From assembly GCA_020849765.1 (NCBI GenBank), contig JADLAY010000034.1:186001-250000 (forward strand): DNA of 64,000 bases, read 5' to 3'. Made by a program: the position numbers and the translations under genes. Every line of letters begins with the position of its first letter. Positions within the stretch are counted from its first letter, which is position 1. Shown here piece after piece: positions 9,130 through 17,058 of the stretch. The stretch comes from Anaerolineae bacterium. GTDB taxonomy: Bacteria > Chloroflexota > Anaerolineae > Aggregatilineales > Phototrophicaceae. The notes under the pieces were generated by a model. It saw only the letters and a list, made by a program, of their open reading frames with translations, made no database searches and had not been told where the DNA came from.

Positions 9130-10479
9130 ATGTTCACAAAGTTCAAGCGAGTTTTGCTGCTCTTGAGCGTCGGGCTGCTGCTGACCGCCGCTGCTCTGCC
9201 TGCCACCGCCCAGAAAACGACCGATGGCACGCTGGCACTGTCCGTCGTGGCAGATCGTTTAGCACCGGATATCGCGGTCGAATGGATGCAGCTCGTTTAC
9301 GACCGTGTGCGCGAGGATGGCATCTCCGCGCCGGGTGCGTCACGCTTATATGCCTACACCGCCGCTGCGCTCTACGAATCGATCCTGCCGGGGATGCCAA
9401 ACAACTTCACACTCTATGGTCAGCTCAGTGACTTCCCGGCGGTGCCATATCCCGCAGAAGATGCCGTGCACGACTGGATCTCGGTCGCCAACGGCGCGAT
9501 TTCGACGCTGGTCGACGGGCTGTTCGAAGATCAGAGCCAGGAGTCGCGCGCTGCCTTCGCAGCCATGCGCCAGACGTGGGCACAACGCCGCCGTGGTGAC
9601 GTGACCCAGGATGTGATCGACCGCTCGCTCGCCTACGGCGACATCGTCGGCGCGACCCTGCTCGATTGGGCGAACGACGATGGCTACCGGGCGTCCCGTG
9701 GCCGAGCCTACGAGCCGCCGGTCGGCCCGCGCTACTGGATTCCGACAAATGCCGAGCAGGTTTCGATTGAGCCGTACTGGGGTGAACAGCGCACGTTCGC
9801 GCTCGACTACGTGGACGAGTGCGCCTTCTACATGGATTACGACTACAGCGAAGACCCCGACTCGGCCTTCTACGCCCAGGCGTTCGAGGTCTACGAGGTC
9901 GGGCTCAACCTGACGGAAGAGCAGCAAGAGATCGCCCGCTTCTGGGTCGATACGCCCGGCCAGACGGGCACCCCCTCCGGCCACTGGCTGCTGATCGAAG
10001 GCGAGCTGGTCGATCAGTTCGACATGTCCCTGAATCGCGCTGCCGAGATGTACATCAAGACCAACGTTGCGCTAGCGGACTCGTTCATTGCCACGTGGTG
10101 GCTCAAGTATCGCGATCCGCTGCTGCGCCCGGAAACCTACATCAATGCGCACATCGACCCGCGCTGGTCGCCCTACATCGCCTCGCCCAACTTCCCGGAA
10201 TATCCGTCCGGGCATTCGGTCACATCGGGCGCGGCTGCGGAAGTCTTGCAGAGCATGTTCGGCCAGGTCGCCTTCACCAGCACCACCGAGCCAGACGGAC
10301 GTCGCATGCAGCGCAGCTTCACGTCATTCCGCCAGGCAGCGCAAGAAGCGGCCATTTCGCGCATGTACGGCGGCATCCACTATCGCGCAGCGATCGAGAA
10401 CGGCCTGCAAATGGGACAATGCATCGGCAAAGCCGCGTTCGACCGTATCACGCTGCGCTCACTGCCGCAGGGAGAGTGA
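9130..10479 (+). CDS. Secreted PAP2-superfamily protein, vanadium haloperoxidase-like
   Basis: 449 residues. ATG 9130 gives a clean signal peptide (FKRVLLLLSVGLLLTAAALPATA), unlike the longer upstream frame that overlaps the mannosyltransferase. The C-terminal third carries the three PAP2/vanadate-binding motifs: K-x-x-D-x-x-L-R-P (KYRDPLLRP), YPSGHS, and SRMYGGIHYRAAIENG. Proteins of this type are vanadium-dependent haloperoxidases or acid phosphatases; the long N-terminal helical half favours the haloperoxidase-like group. Whether vanadate is bound cannot be told from sequence. Confidence 0.85.
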   Translation: MFTKFKRVLLLLSVGLLLTAAALPATAQKTTDGTLALSVVADRLAPDIAVEWMQLVYDRVREDGISAPGASRLYAYTAAALYESILPGMPNNFTLYGQLSDFPAVPYPAEDAVHDWISVANGAISTLVDGLFEDQSQESRAAFAAMRQTWAQRRRGDVTQDVIDRSLAYGDIVGATLLDWANDDGYRASRGRAYEPPVGPRYWIPTNAEQVSIEPYWGEQRTFALDYVDECAFYMDYDYSEDPDSAFYAQAFEVYEVGLNLTEEQQEIARFWVDTPGQTGTPSGHWLLIEGELVDQFDMSLNRAAEMYIKTNVALADSFIATWWLKYRDPLLRPETYINAHIDPRWSPYIASPNFPEYPSGHSVTSGAAAEVLQSMFGQVAFTSTTEPDGRRMQRSFTSFRQAAQEAAISRMYGGIHYRAAIENGLQMGQCIGKAAFDRITLRSLPQGE

Positions 10480-10501
10480 TGTTCTTCTGTGATTATTGAA
10501 G

Positions 10502-10708
10502 CTAGAGTTCGCTGCAATCCCAGGCGAAGCCGCAGCGCGGGCAGCGCACTTTGCAGGCGTGGCGGAATGTCTCCGTGCCGCAGGCCGGGCAGACGGTCGA
10601 GAGTGAGTAGTTTGACGTCGGCAGCTTGAGACGCTGATCGAGCGGCAGGAGTTGCCGTGCCGGATGGGTCGCTTCTGGGGTGGATTTCGGCTGGTGTGCG
10701 GACGGCAT
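10502..10708 (-). CDS. Small zinc-ribbon protein
   Basis: 68 residues from ATG 10708, which has GGGAG 9 bases upstream; a GTG at 10714 is the other possible start. The first half is Pro-rich and basic with no recognised domain. The C-terminus holds two Cys pairs, CPACG and CPRCG, spaced as in a rubredoxin-like zinc ribbon, and ends in GFAWDCSEL. I do not recognise the function; such ribbons often bind nucleic acid or a partner enzyme. It is downstream of the tRNA-Cys terminator on the same strand, so it probably has its own promoter. Confidence 0.65.
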   Translation of the reverse strand: MPSAHQPKSTPEATHPARQLLPLDQRLKLPTSNYSLSTVCPACGTETFRHACKVRCPRCGFAWDCSEL

Positions 10709-10733
10709 CGCCACTTACTCCCACTCAGGGATC

Positions 10734-10762
10734 AAAAAGGGCATCTTCGTGCGGAGATGCCC
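10734..10762 (-). terminator. Rho-independent terminator of tRNA-Cys
   Basis: On the minus strand GGGCATCT and AGATGCCC form an 8-bp stem (10739-10746 with 10755-10762) followed by TTTTT (10734-10738), starting 5 bases past the tRNA 3' end. Confidence 0.8.
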
Positions 10763-10766
10763 CCAG

Positions 10767-10838
10767 AGGCGACGGCCGGATTCGAACCGGCGCATCAGGC
10801 TTTTGCAGAGCCTTGCCTTACCACTTGGCCACGTCGCC
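10767..10838 (-). tRNA. tRNA-Cys (GCA)
   Basis: 72-base cloverleaf. Acceptor arms GGCGACG/CGTCGCC pair fully with discriminator T, as expected for tRNA-Cys. The anticodon arm AGGCT-CTGCAAA-AGCCT gives anticodon GCA. The T arm is CCGG-TTCGAAT-CCGG type. The 3' CCA is not encoded. Confidence 0.95.
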
Positions 10839-10848
10839 GTATACGGCC

Positions 10849-10878
10849 ATTATAATCAGCACCGGCGGCCCCTGGCAA
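10849..10878 (-). promoter_or_regulatory. Promoter of tRNA-Cys
   Basis: On the minus strand TTGCCA (10873-10878) and a perfect TATAAT (10849-10854) are 18 bases apart, 10 bases before the mature tRNA 5' end. Confidence 0.7.
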
Positions 10879-10923
10879 GCCTGAGCCTTGCATCGTTATC
10901 GAAAAACCGCCAGAATATGACCT

Positions 10924-11859
10924 ATGAATACAGACGAACACGAATCGCCCCTGCCCGAAGAACCCGGCGATCTAGCAGACGAATTCGCCGAGGAGACCGA
11001 AGCGGACGACAGCCTGCCGGTCGCTTTGGCTGCGGATTCCGTCGAGGACGAGAGCCCGGAGACCAATGAAGACGTCTTTGACGACGAACTGGAAGAGGAA
11101 CCGGAAGACGAACCGTTCGCTCAGGCGTATTCGGCTGTATCTGAGCCTATTGACACCTTCGACAATCGATTGATTGGGAGCGAGCAGTTCGACCTTGACC
11201 TCGATGTCGACGCTGCGCTGGCCGCTGTCGCCTCGCTGAGCGACGTCGTAGCTGAGCGCGAGGCCAGTGAAGACGCCGCGCTGGCTGCCGATCGTCCCTC
11301 ACTGACGCCGACGCTGTCGTTCGATGCGCCCAAGCCGGTCGCGCTCCGCCGAGGATCATTGGCTTCGGTCATCCCGGCAGCCATCCTGATCATCGCGGGC
11401 GCGCTGCTGACGCTGGCAACGACATCCGGCGCCGTCATTCCGACGCAGTTCGTGGTCTGGGGTGGCATTGGTGCGGTCGGCCTGCTGCTGATCAGCTACT
11501 GGCTGTCTTCGCGGCGATGGGCGCGCGGTTCGTTCTTTTTCGCGGCGCTGCTGCTGCTCAGCGCGGCGGCCTTCTATGCCGTGACCGCGCCCGATGGCAT
11601 CGGCATCAAAGGCTACCCACTGCTAATTGTCGCTGCCGGGGCTGCCTTTGTGCTGACGTCGCTCGTCAGCCGCCCGTTCATCCGCAGCGTGCTGCTGCCC
11701 GGCATTTTGATGATTCTGGGCGGGTTGGCGGCACTCGGGTTCACCTTCGACATTTTCGATGCCTCCCTGCTGACAGTGGCAGCGCAATACGCCTGGGTCG
11801 TGCCCGTGGTGCTGATCGTGCTCTGGCTGCTGCCGCTCGTCTTCCGCCGCCGGGAATAA
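10924..11859 (+). CDS. Acidic membrane protein of unknown function
   Basis: 311 residues. The first 150 are strongly acidic (runs such as DDELEEEPEDEP) and probably disordered in the cytoplasm. After a short basic stretch come about five or six hydrophobic helices (about 155-305), ending RRRE. I do not recognise a family; the helices resemble generic small-residue membrane bundles. The stop is one base before the ATG of the following glycosyltransferase, so the two are very likely co-transcribed with the glycan block. Ribosome site is weak. Confidence 0.6.
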   Translation: MNTDEHESPLPEEPGDLADEFAEETEADDSLPVALAADSVEDESPETNEDVFDDELEEEPEDEPFAQAYSAVSEPIDTFDNRLIGSEQFDLDLDVDAALAAVASLSDVVAEREASEDAALAADRPSLTPTLSFDAPKPVALRRGSLASVIPAAILIIAGALLTLATTSGAVIPTQFVVWGGIGAVGLLLISYWLSSRRWARGSFFFAALLLLSAAAFYAVTAPDGIGIKGYPLLIVAAGAAFVLTSLVSRPFIRSVLLPGILMILGGLAALGFTFDIFDASLLTVAAQYAWVVPVVLIVLWLLPLVFRRRE

Positions 11860-11860
11860 C

Positions 11861-12997
11861 ATGCGCGTCGCCATCGACGCCAGCCGGACGACCGTCGCGC
11901 GCCTGACCGGCACCGAACGCTACGCGCTGGAACTTCTGCGTGCCCTCATCCGCCAGAACACCCAACACGACCTGGAGCTCTATTTCCGCGATCAACCCGC
12001 CGCCGATCTATTTCCGCCGTCTGACCGGGTGATGCAGCACGTCATCCCGTTTCCGCGCGCCTGGACGCATCTGCGCTTCGCGGCGTCCCTCTGGCAAACC
12101 CGCCCGGACGTGACGTTCGTGCCCGCGCATACACTGCCGCTGCTGTTTCCCGGACGCGGCATCGTCACCGTACACGACCTGGGCTACAAGTATTTCCCGC
12201 AGGCGCACACGCCGACTCAGCGCCGCTATCTGGACTGGTCGACCCGCTACAGCGCCAACCGAGCGACCGTCATACTCGCCGACAGCCAGGCGACCGCACG
12301 CGATGTCAGTCGCTTCTACGGCGCCGACGAGCGCAAGACACGCGTCCTCTATCCGGGCGTCACCTGCCCGTATCCGAATGGCGTCGTGCCCGACGAGTTG
12401 GTGAAGGCCGTGCGCGAGAAATATGGCCTGCCGGAACACTACTGGCTCTACGTTGGCACGCTGCAACCACGCAAGAACATCGGGAGCATTGCTCAGGGCT
12501 ACGCGCGCTGGAAGCAGCACCATGCGGATGTCGACTCAGCCCTGGTGCTGGCCGGGGGCCGTGGCTGGCTCTACGATCCGGCCTGGACGGCGGGCATCGA
12601 CGGCGTGATCGAGACCGGCTTCGTCGACGAAGTGGACAAGTGGGCACTCTATGCCGGGGCGCGCGCCCTACTGTTTCCCTCGCTCTACGAAGGCTTCGGC
12701 TTTCCGGTGGTGGAAGCGCTGCTCTGTGGCACGCCGGTGATCTGCAGCAATTCGTCCAGCCTGCCGGAACTCGGCGGCGACGTGGTCGATTACGTGCAAC
12801 TGCCGCAAGCAGGTGCCGAGATATCCTTGATTGAGTTGTGGGCCTACGTGGGCGATCAGTTGGCTGCGTACATGGAGAGACTCGGCGACGAGGCGTATCT
12901 GGGCAGTGCGCGGGAACGACGGCGTGAACAGGCGCGGCGCTTCAACTGGGAGATGTCCGCACGCGATTTGCTCGCTATCCTGGATGACGTGGATTAG
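11861..12997 (+). CDS. Glycosyltransferase family 4 (GT-B)
   Basis: 378 residues with a GT-B fold. The C-terminal nucleotide-sugar half shows YWLYVGTLQPRKNI at about residue 190, then ALLFPSLYEGFGFPVVEAL, the E-x7-E pattern of GT4 retaining enzymes. It probably builds a surface polysaccharide or glycolipid in the cytoplasm from an NDP- or GDP-sugar. It lies between an acidic membrane protein and the GT9-GT26 fusion in one same-strand run with short gaps. Donor and acceptor are not predictable. Confidence 0.88.
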   Translation: MRVAIDASRTTVARLTGTERYALELLRALIRQNTQHDLELYFRDQPAADLFPPSDRVMQHVIPFPRAWTHLRFAASLWQTRPDVTFVPAHTLPLLFPGRGIVTVHDLGYKYFPQAHTPTQRRYLDWSTRYSANRATVILADSQATARDVSRFYGADERKTRVLYPGVTCPYPNGVVPDELVKAVREKYGLPEHYWLYVGTLQPRKNIGSIAQGYARWKQHHADVDSALVLAGGRGWLYDPAWTAGIDGVIETGFVDEVDKWALYAGARALLFPSLYEGFGFPVVEALLCGTPVICSNSSSLPELGGDVVDYVQLPQAGAEISLIELWAYVGDQLAAYMERLGDEAYLGSARERRREQARRFNWEMSARDLLAILDDVD

Positions 12998-13006
12998 AAA
13001 CGTGAC

Positions 13007-14899
13007 GTGTCTTTGATGTCCAACTCGCCCGCCCCGAAACGCCTCCTGATCGTCCAGCTTGCCGACATCGGTGACCTCGTGCTGTCGACGCCCGCCCTGG
13101 CCGCGCTGCGCGAGGCGCATCCCGACGCGCACATCACCGTGCTGACGACGGCCCACGCCGCGCCGATCCTGGCGCACACAAACCTCGCCGATGAGATCCT
13201 GCTGTTCGACAAGCATACGTTCGACAGCGCCAAAGCCCTGCTCAAGCCGCCCAATTTCTGGCGTGCCGTCCAACTGGCGTGGCGACTGCGCCAGGGCCAT
13301 TACGATACGGCGCTGGTGTTTCATCACTTCAGCACGCGCTTTGGCGCGCTCAAATTCGCCGCCCTGGTCTGGAGCGCAGGCTGCCGCCGCATCCTGGGGC
13401 TGGAGAACGGCAACGGCTTCTTCCTGACCGAGCGCCTGCCGGATGAAGGCTTCGGCGCGCGCCATCAGGCACAGTACTGGCTCGATCTGGCGGGTCTGAC
13501 CGGCGCGGCCACGACGCCGCGCCCGGCCGTCATCGGCATGAGCGAGGATGATCGCCAATGGGCCGCCGGGGCGCTGGCGGATGTCGCGCGCTCAGGAGCG
13601 CCGCTGATCGCGGTGCATGCAGGCAGCGGCGGCTACAGCCATGCGCGCCGTTGGGATGCGGCGCACTTCGCCGAGGTCGCCGATACACTCGCCCAAGGCC
13701 ACAAAGCACAGATCGTCCTCGTCGGCGGCAAGAATGACGACTCCGGCGCCGTCAAAGCGGCCATGCATGCACCCGCCCATGATCTCAGCGGGCAGACGAC
13801 GCTCGCGCAGCTCGCCGCCGTGCTTGAACAGTGCGATCTGTTCGTCGGCGCAGACAGCGGCGTCGTTCATATCGCTACCGCAGCCGGTTGTGATGTGGTC
13901 GCCATCTTCGGACCGAGCAATCACCTGGCCTGGGCGCCGTGGACGCCGAATGGACACCACCGGATCGTGCGCAGCGCGCCGGAATGCTCGCCGTGCAGTT
14001 ACGTCGAGACGATCGTCGGCCTGCGCGAAGGCTGCCCCGCGCGCACCTGTATGCGCATGGTCACAACGGAGCACGTCATCGCCGCCGCAGACGACATCCT
14101 GAACGGCAGCGAGACAGACTCTCCGCCCCCGCCGATCATCCCGCACACGCAACGCGCGAACCGACTGAAGATGCTCGGCATCCCCGTGGATGCCATCACC
14201 TACGCCGAGTGGTTCGAGCTGATCGACGCCTGGGTGCACGACACCGCAGATACGCGCTGCCGCCACGTGTGCACCGTCAACCCGGAATTCATCATGATCG
14301 CGCAGGATGACGTCAATTTCCGCAACATCCTGCGCCGGGCCGACCTGTGCATCCCGGATGGCGTCGGGCTGCTGTGGGCGGCGCGCCAGCAGGGCACGCC
14401 ATTGCCCGAACGCGTCACCGGCAGTGACGGCGTCCCCCGAATCGCGCAGGTGGCGGCGGAGCGCGGCTGGCGCATTTTCCTGCTCGGCGCGGCACCGGGC
14501 GTGGCCGACAAGGCCGCCGAGATCCTGCGCAGCCGTTCCCCCGGCGTGCAGATCGTCGGCACCTACAGCGGCAGCCCGGCACCGGAGGAAGAAGATGCTC
14601 TGGTCGCGATGGTGAATGCCAGCGGCGCGGACATCTTGTTCGTCGCTTACGGCGCGCCGGAACAGGACAAGTGGATCGCGCGCAATCTGCCGCGCCTCAA
14701 GCCGAGGATGGCGATGGGCGTTGGCGGGTCGCTCGACTTCATCGCCGGAGTGCTGCCGCGCGCCCCGATGTGGATGCAGCGAGCCGGTCTGGAGTGGCTC
14801 TATCGTCTGTACTTGCAGCCCCGCCGCATCGGGCGTATGATGCGTCTGCCTCGTTTCGTGATGGCAACACTACGAGAAAACAGAGCGATCAAGCGCTAA
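13007..14899 (+). CDS. Fused glycosyltransferase: GT9 (heptosyltransferase-like) plus GT26 (WecG/TagA/CpsF-like)
   Basis: 630 residues, about the sum of the two families. Residues 1-365 are GT9-like: KRLLIVQLADIGDLVLSTP at the start, HAGSG near 205, LFVGADSGVVHIA near 280 and a Cys-rich tail. A Pro-rich linker (about 367-383) leads to a GT26 domain at about 386-630 with CTVNPEFIM, LCIPDGVGLLWA (catalytic Asp expected here), RIFLLGAAPG and FVAYGAPEQDKW. GT26 enzymes add ManNAc-type residues to polyprenyl-linked sugars; GT9 enzymes add heptose or related sugars. GTG 13007 or ATG 13016 may be the start. One reading frame spans both parts with no break. Confidence 0.88.
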   Translation: MSLMSNSPAPKRLLIVQLADIGDLVLSTPALAALREAHPDAHITVLTTAHAAPILAHTNLADEILLFDKHTFDSAKALLKPPNFWRAVQLAWRLRQGHYDTALVFHHFSTRFGALKFAALVWSAGCRRILGLENGNGFFLTERLPDEGFGARHQAQYWLDLAGLTGAATTPRPAVIGMSEDDRQWAAGALADVARSGAPLIAVHAGSGGYSHARRWDAAHFAEVADTLAQGHKAQIVLVGGKNDDSGAVKAAMHAPAHDLSGQTTLAQLAAVLEQCDLFVGADSGVVHIATAAGCDVVAIFGPSNHLAWAPWTPNGHHRIVRSAPECSPCSYVETIVGLREGCPARTCMRMVTTEHVIAAADDILNGSETDSPPPPIIPHTQRANRLKMLGIPVDAITYAEWFELIDAWVHDTADTRCRHVCTVNPEFIMIAQDDVNFRNILRRADLCIPDGVGLLWAARQQGTPLPERVTGSDGVPRIAQVAAERGWRIFLLGAAPGVADKAAEILRSRSPGVQIVGTYSGSPAPEEEDALVAMVNASGADILFVAYGAPEQDKWIARNLPRLKPRMAMGVGGSLDFIAGVLPRAPMWMQRAGLEWLYRLYLQPRRIGRMMRLPRFVMATLRENRAIKR

Positions 14900-14914
14900 G
14901 GCGCAGGGGAACAG

Positions 14915-15487
14915 ATGATGCAGCAGTATGTTTGCGTTTACTGCGGCGCAGCCGGGGAACTCGCCGAAGAATACGTCACGGCAGCGCGCGAAACCGGGCG
15001 CTTGATTGCCCAGCGTGGGCACGTGCTCGTCTACGGTGGCGGCAATCGCGGGCTGATGGGCGAGGTCGCGCGGACAGCGACAGAGCTTGACGGCAGAGTC
15101 ATCGGCGTCATCCCGCGCATGCTGACCGATATTGAGCAGGCCTTCAGCGAGGCCAATAAGCTCCACATCAGCGATGGCCTGCGCGACCGCAAATCGATCA
15201 TGGAGAGTTACGCCACCGGCTTCTTGATCCTGCCGGGCGGCCTGGGCACCCTGGATGAACTGTTCGAAATCCTGACGCAAAAGCAACTGCGCACCCTGAG
15301 CAAGCCGATCGTGCTCGTCAATACGCGCGGCTATTACGACCCGCTGGTACACTTGTTCGAGCACATCCACAAAGAGGGCTTCGTCAAAGCGCAGTACGGC
15401 AAGCTCTATCACGTCGCGCCCGATCCGCTGAGCGCCATCGACTACATCGAGCAGTACAAACCCGTTCCGATCGAGAGCCGATTCTAG
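14915..15487 (+). CDS. LOG-family protein (nucleoside 5'-monophosphate phosphoribohydrolase)
   Basis: 190 residues, the normal family length. It has the Rossmann-like VYCGAAG start, GGGNRGLMGEVA, and the active-site motif PGGLGTLDELFE. LOG proteins cleave the N-glycosidic bond of nucleoside monophosphates, releasing ribose 5-phosphate; some make cytokinins but most bacterial members have uncertain substrates. AGGGG precedes ATG 14915 (ATG 14918 also possible). It follows the GT fusion by 15 bases and converges on the alkyltransferase-like gene. Confidence 0.88.
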   Translation: MMQQYVCVYCGAAGELAEEYVTAARETGRLIAQRGHVLVYGGGNRGLMGEVARTATELDGRVIGVIPRMLTDIEQAFSEANKLHISDGLRDRKSIMESYATGFLILPGGLGTLDELFEILTQKQLRTLSKPIVLVNTRGYYDPLVHLFEHIHKEGFVKAQYGKLYHVAPDPLSAIDYIEQYKPVPIESRF

Positions 15488-15499
15488 GCTGAAACGCGT

Positions 15500-15964
15500 T
15501 CAGAACAGGCGCATTTGCCCGGCATTCTCTTCGGGCGGCTGCTTTTTGAGCGAGCGCGGCTTGAGCAAGCCATTCGTCTCCAGCCAGGCGGCGTCCGGCC
15601 CTTCCCAACCGTAACGGTTGAGGTCGACGTGATCGCGCGCATCGAGCACGCCCTCCGCACGGAGGCGTGAGCGCTGCTGCGCCGCGGCAATCGTCTCTTC
15701 CGGCAGGCTGACGGTGCCCTTGCTGTTGATGACGCGGTGCCAGGGCACAGACGCTTCATCGACCCAGGAAACGGCATTCATCGCGTCGCCGACCCAGCGC
15801 GGCCCCAATTTCTGATAATCCGCCGCGTCGACACCTTCGGGCGTCGGGATCATCGAGGCGATTTGCCCAAACGTCGTGACGATGCCTGCAGGGACCTGGC
15901 GCACGATCTCCCACACGATTTCGTGAAAACTGCGAGGGTTTGGTGGTTGTGGATAGCTGCTCAT
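15500..15964 (-). CDS. Alkyltransferase-like protein (ATL; MGMT family without catalytic Cys)
   Basis: 154 residues similar to the DNA-binding domain of O6-methylguanine-DNA methyltransferase. It has VPAGIVTTFGQIA and NAVS, but the PCHRV motif reads PWHRV, with Trp75 in place of the acceptor Cys. That is the mark of ATL proteins, which bind O6-alkylguanine and flag it to nucleotide excision repair instead of repairing it. GGAGG lies 6 bases before ATG. It starts 12 bases after the heptose kinase gene and is probably in its operon. The C-terminal 45 residues are a basic extension of unknown role. Confidence 0.85.
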   Translation of the reverse strand: MSSYPQPPNPRSFHEIVWEIVRQVPAGIVTTFGQIASMIPTPEGVDAADYQKLGPRWVGDAMNAVSWVDEASVPWHRVINSKGTVSLPEETIAAAQQRSRLRAEGVLDARDHVDLNRYGWEGPDAAWLETNGLLKPRSLKKQPPEENAGQMRLF

Positions 15965-15976
15965 GCATGTCCTCCC

Positions 15977-17002
15977 TCAAACACGCCACGTTTCGAGCGC
16001 CCAGATCAGCTCCGAGGGTGTCGGCGAGTAATTGCCGACACGGCGCACGACCAACCCGCTGGCATAGTTGGAGAGCATGGCTGCATCGGCCAGACTCGCG
16101 CCCACGGCCAGCGCCATCGTCATGACAGCGACGGCGGTATCCCCGGCGCCGACCGTGTCGTAGACGTCGACAATCGCGGGCGTCGGGCAATGGGTGACTT
16201 CACCGGCGGCGGTCGCCACCGTGACACCATCACCCCCGCGCGTGATGACCATGCCGAGTGTCAACTTCAGCCGGGTGCAGATCTCCTGGGCGGCGGCGGC
16301 AAAATCTTCATTGGTTTGCAGGCAGCGGCGCAAATATGCCTCGGCCTCGGCCGCATTGCACTTGACCAGCCCGAAGCCGTTGTATTTGTCGAACTGCCCT
16401 TGCGAGTCGGCGGTCAGCAGCACGCGCTCACTTGCGTTGCTGCGGGCGGCAGCGACCAGCTCAGGCGTCAGCAGCCCGGCCTGATAATCCGAGAAAAGCA
16501 CGGCGTCCACATTGCTCATGTGCTCGAACAGGGCTGCGCGTAGGCGGCGCTCGACGGCTGCCGAGATCGGCTCGCGCGAGAGCCGGTCGAGCCGCGCGAC
16601 CTGCTGCGGAAAGCGCAGGCCCATCTGCGCCATGATGCGCGTCTTGACCGTCGTCGGGCGCGTCGCATCGACCACCAGCGCATCCGTCTCGATGCCGCGC
16701 GCCTGCAAGACCTGGCGCAGCGCCGTCGCTTCCGAATCCGCGCCGATCACGCTGACCAGCGCGGCCAGCCCGTTCAGCGACACTATATTGGCCGCCGGGT
16801 TGGCCGCTCCGCCAGGGATCAGGCGGCGCTCCTCGAACTCCAGCACGGGCACTGGCGCTTCCCGGCTCATGCGCGTCGCCTTGCCGACGAGGTATTCATC
16901 GAGGATGGCATCGCCAATAACAAGGATGCGGCATCCCTCAAGTTTTGGCACCAGGTGCCGTAAGTTTTCAGTCGTCATAAGGCGGTATTGAAGCGTGGGC
17001 AT
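15977..17002 (-). CDS. D-glycero-beta-D-manno-heptose-7-phosphate kinase-like PfkB sugar kinase
   Basis: 341 residues, kinase domain only (no HldE-type nucleotidyltransferase half). RILVIGDAILDEYL, the PGGAANPAANI pair of glycines, and the C-terminal DTVGAGDTAVA with the catalytic Asp identify the PfkB family; the order and the ILDEY opening match RfaE domain I. It would phosphorylate D-glycero-D-manno-heptose 7-phosphate at C1 on the way to ADP-heptose, in step with the nearby GT9-type gene. Other PfkB substrates cannot be excluded. ATG 17002 or the internal ATG 16978 may be the start; neither has a clear ribosome site. Confidence 0.78.
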   Translation of the reverse strand: MPTLQYRLMTTENLRHLVPKLEGCRILVIGDAILDEYLVGKATRMSREAPVPVLEFEERRLIPGGAANPAANIVSLNGLAALVSVIGADSEATALRQVLQARGIETDALVVDATRPTTVKTRIMAQMGLRFPQQVARLDRLSREPISAAVERRLRAALFEHMSNVDAVLFSDYQAGLLTPELVAAARSNASERVLLTADSQGQFDKYNGFGLVKCNAAEAEAYLRRCLQTNEDFAAAAQEICTRLKLTLGMVITRGGDGVTVATAAGEVTHCPTPAIVDVYDTVGAGDTAVAVMTMALAVGASLADAAMLSNYASGLVVRRVGNYSPTPSELIWALETWRV

Positions 17003-17020
17003 GCATAGAAAGCAATAGGG

Positions 17021-17050
17021 AATAATCAGGGCGACTTCTCAGTCGCCCTG
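17021..17050 (-). terminator. Hairpin terminator after the SPFH gene
   Basis: CAGGGCGACT/AGTCGCCCTG forms a 10-bp stem with loop TCTC on the plus strand. Reading the minus strand it is followed by ATTATT, a weak U tract, directly after the SPFH stop. Confidence 0.6.
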
Positions 17051-17058
17051 GCATCAGA

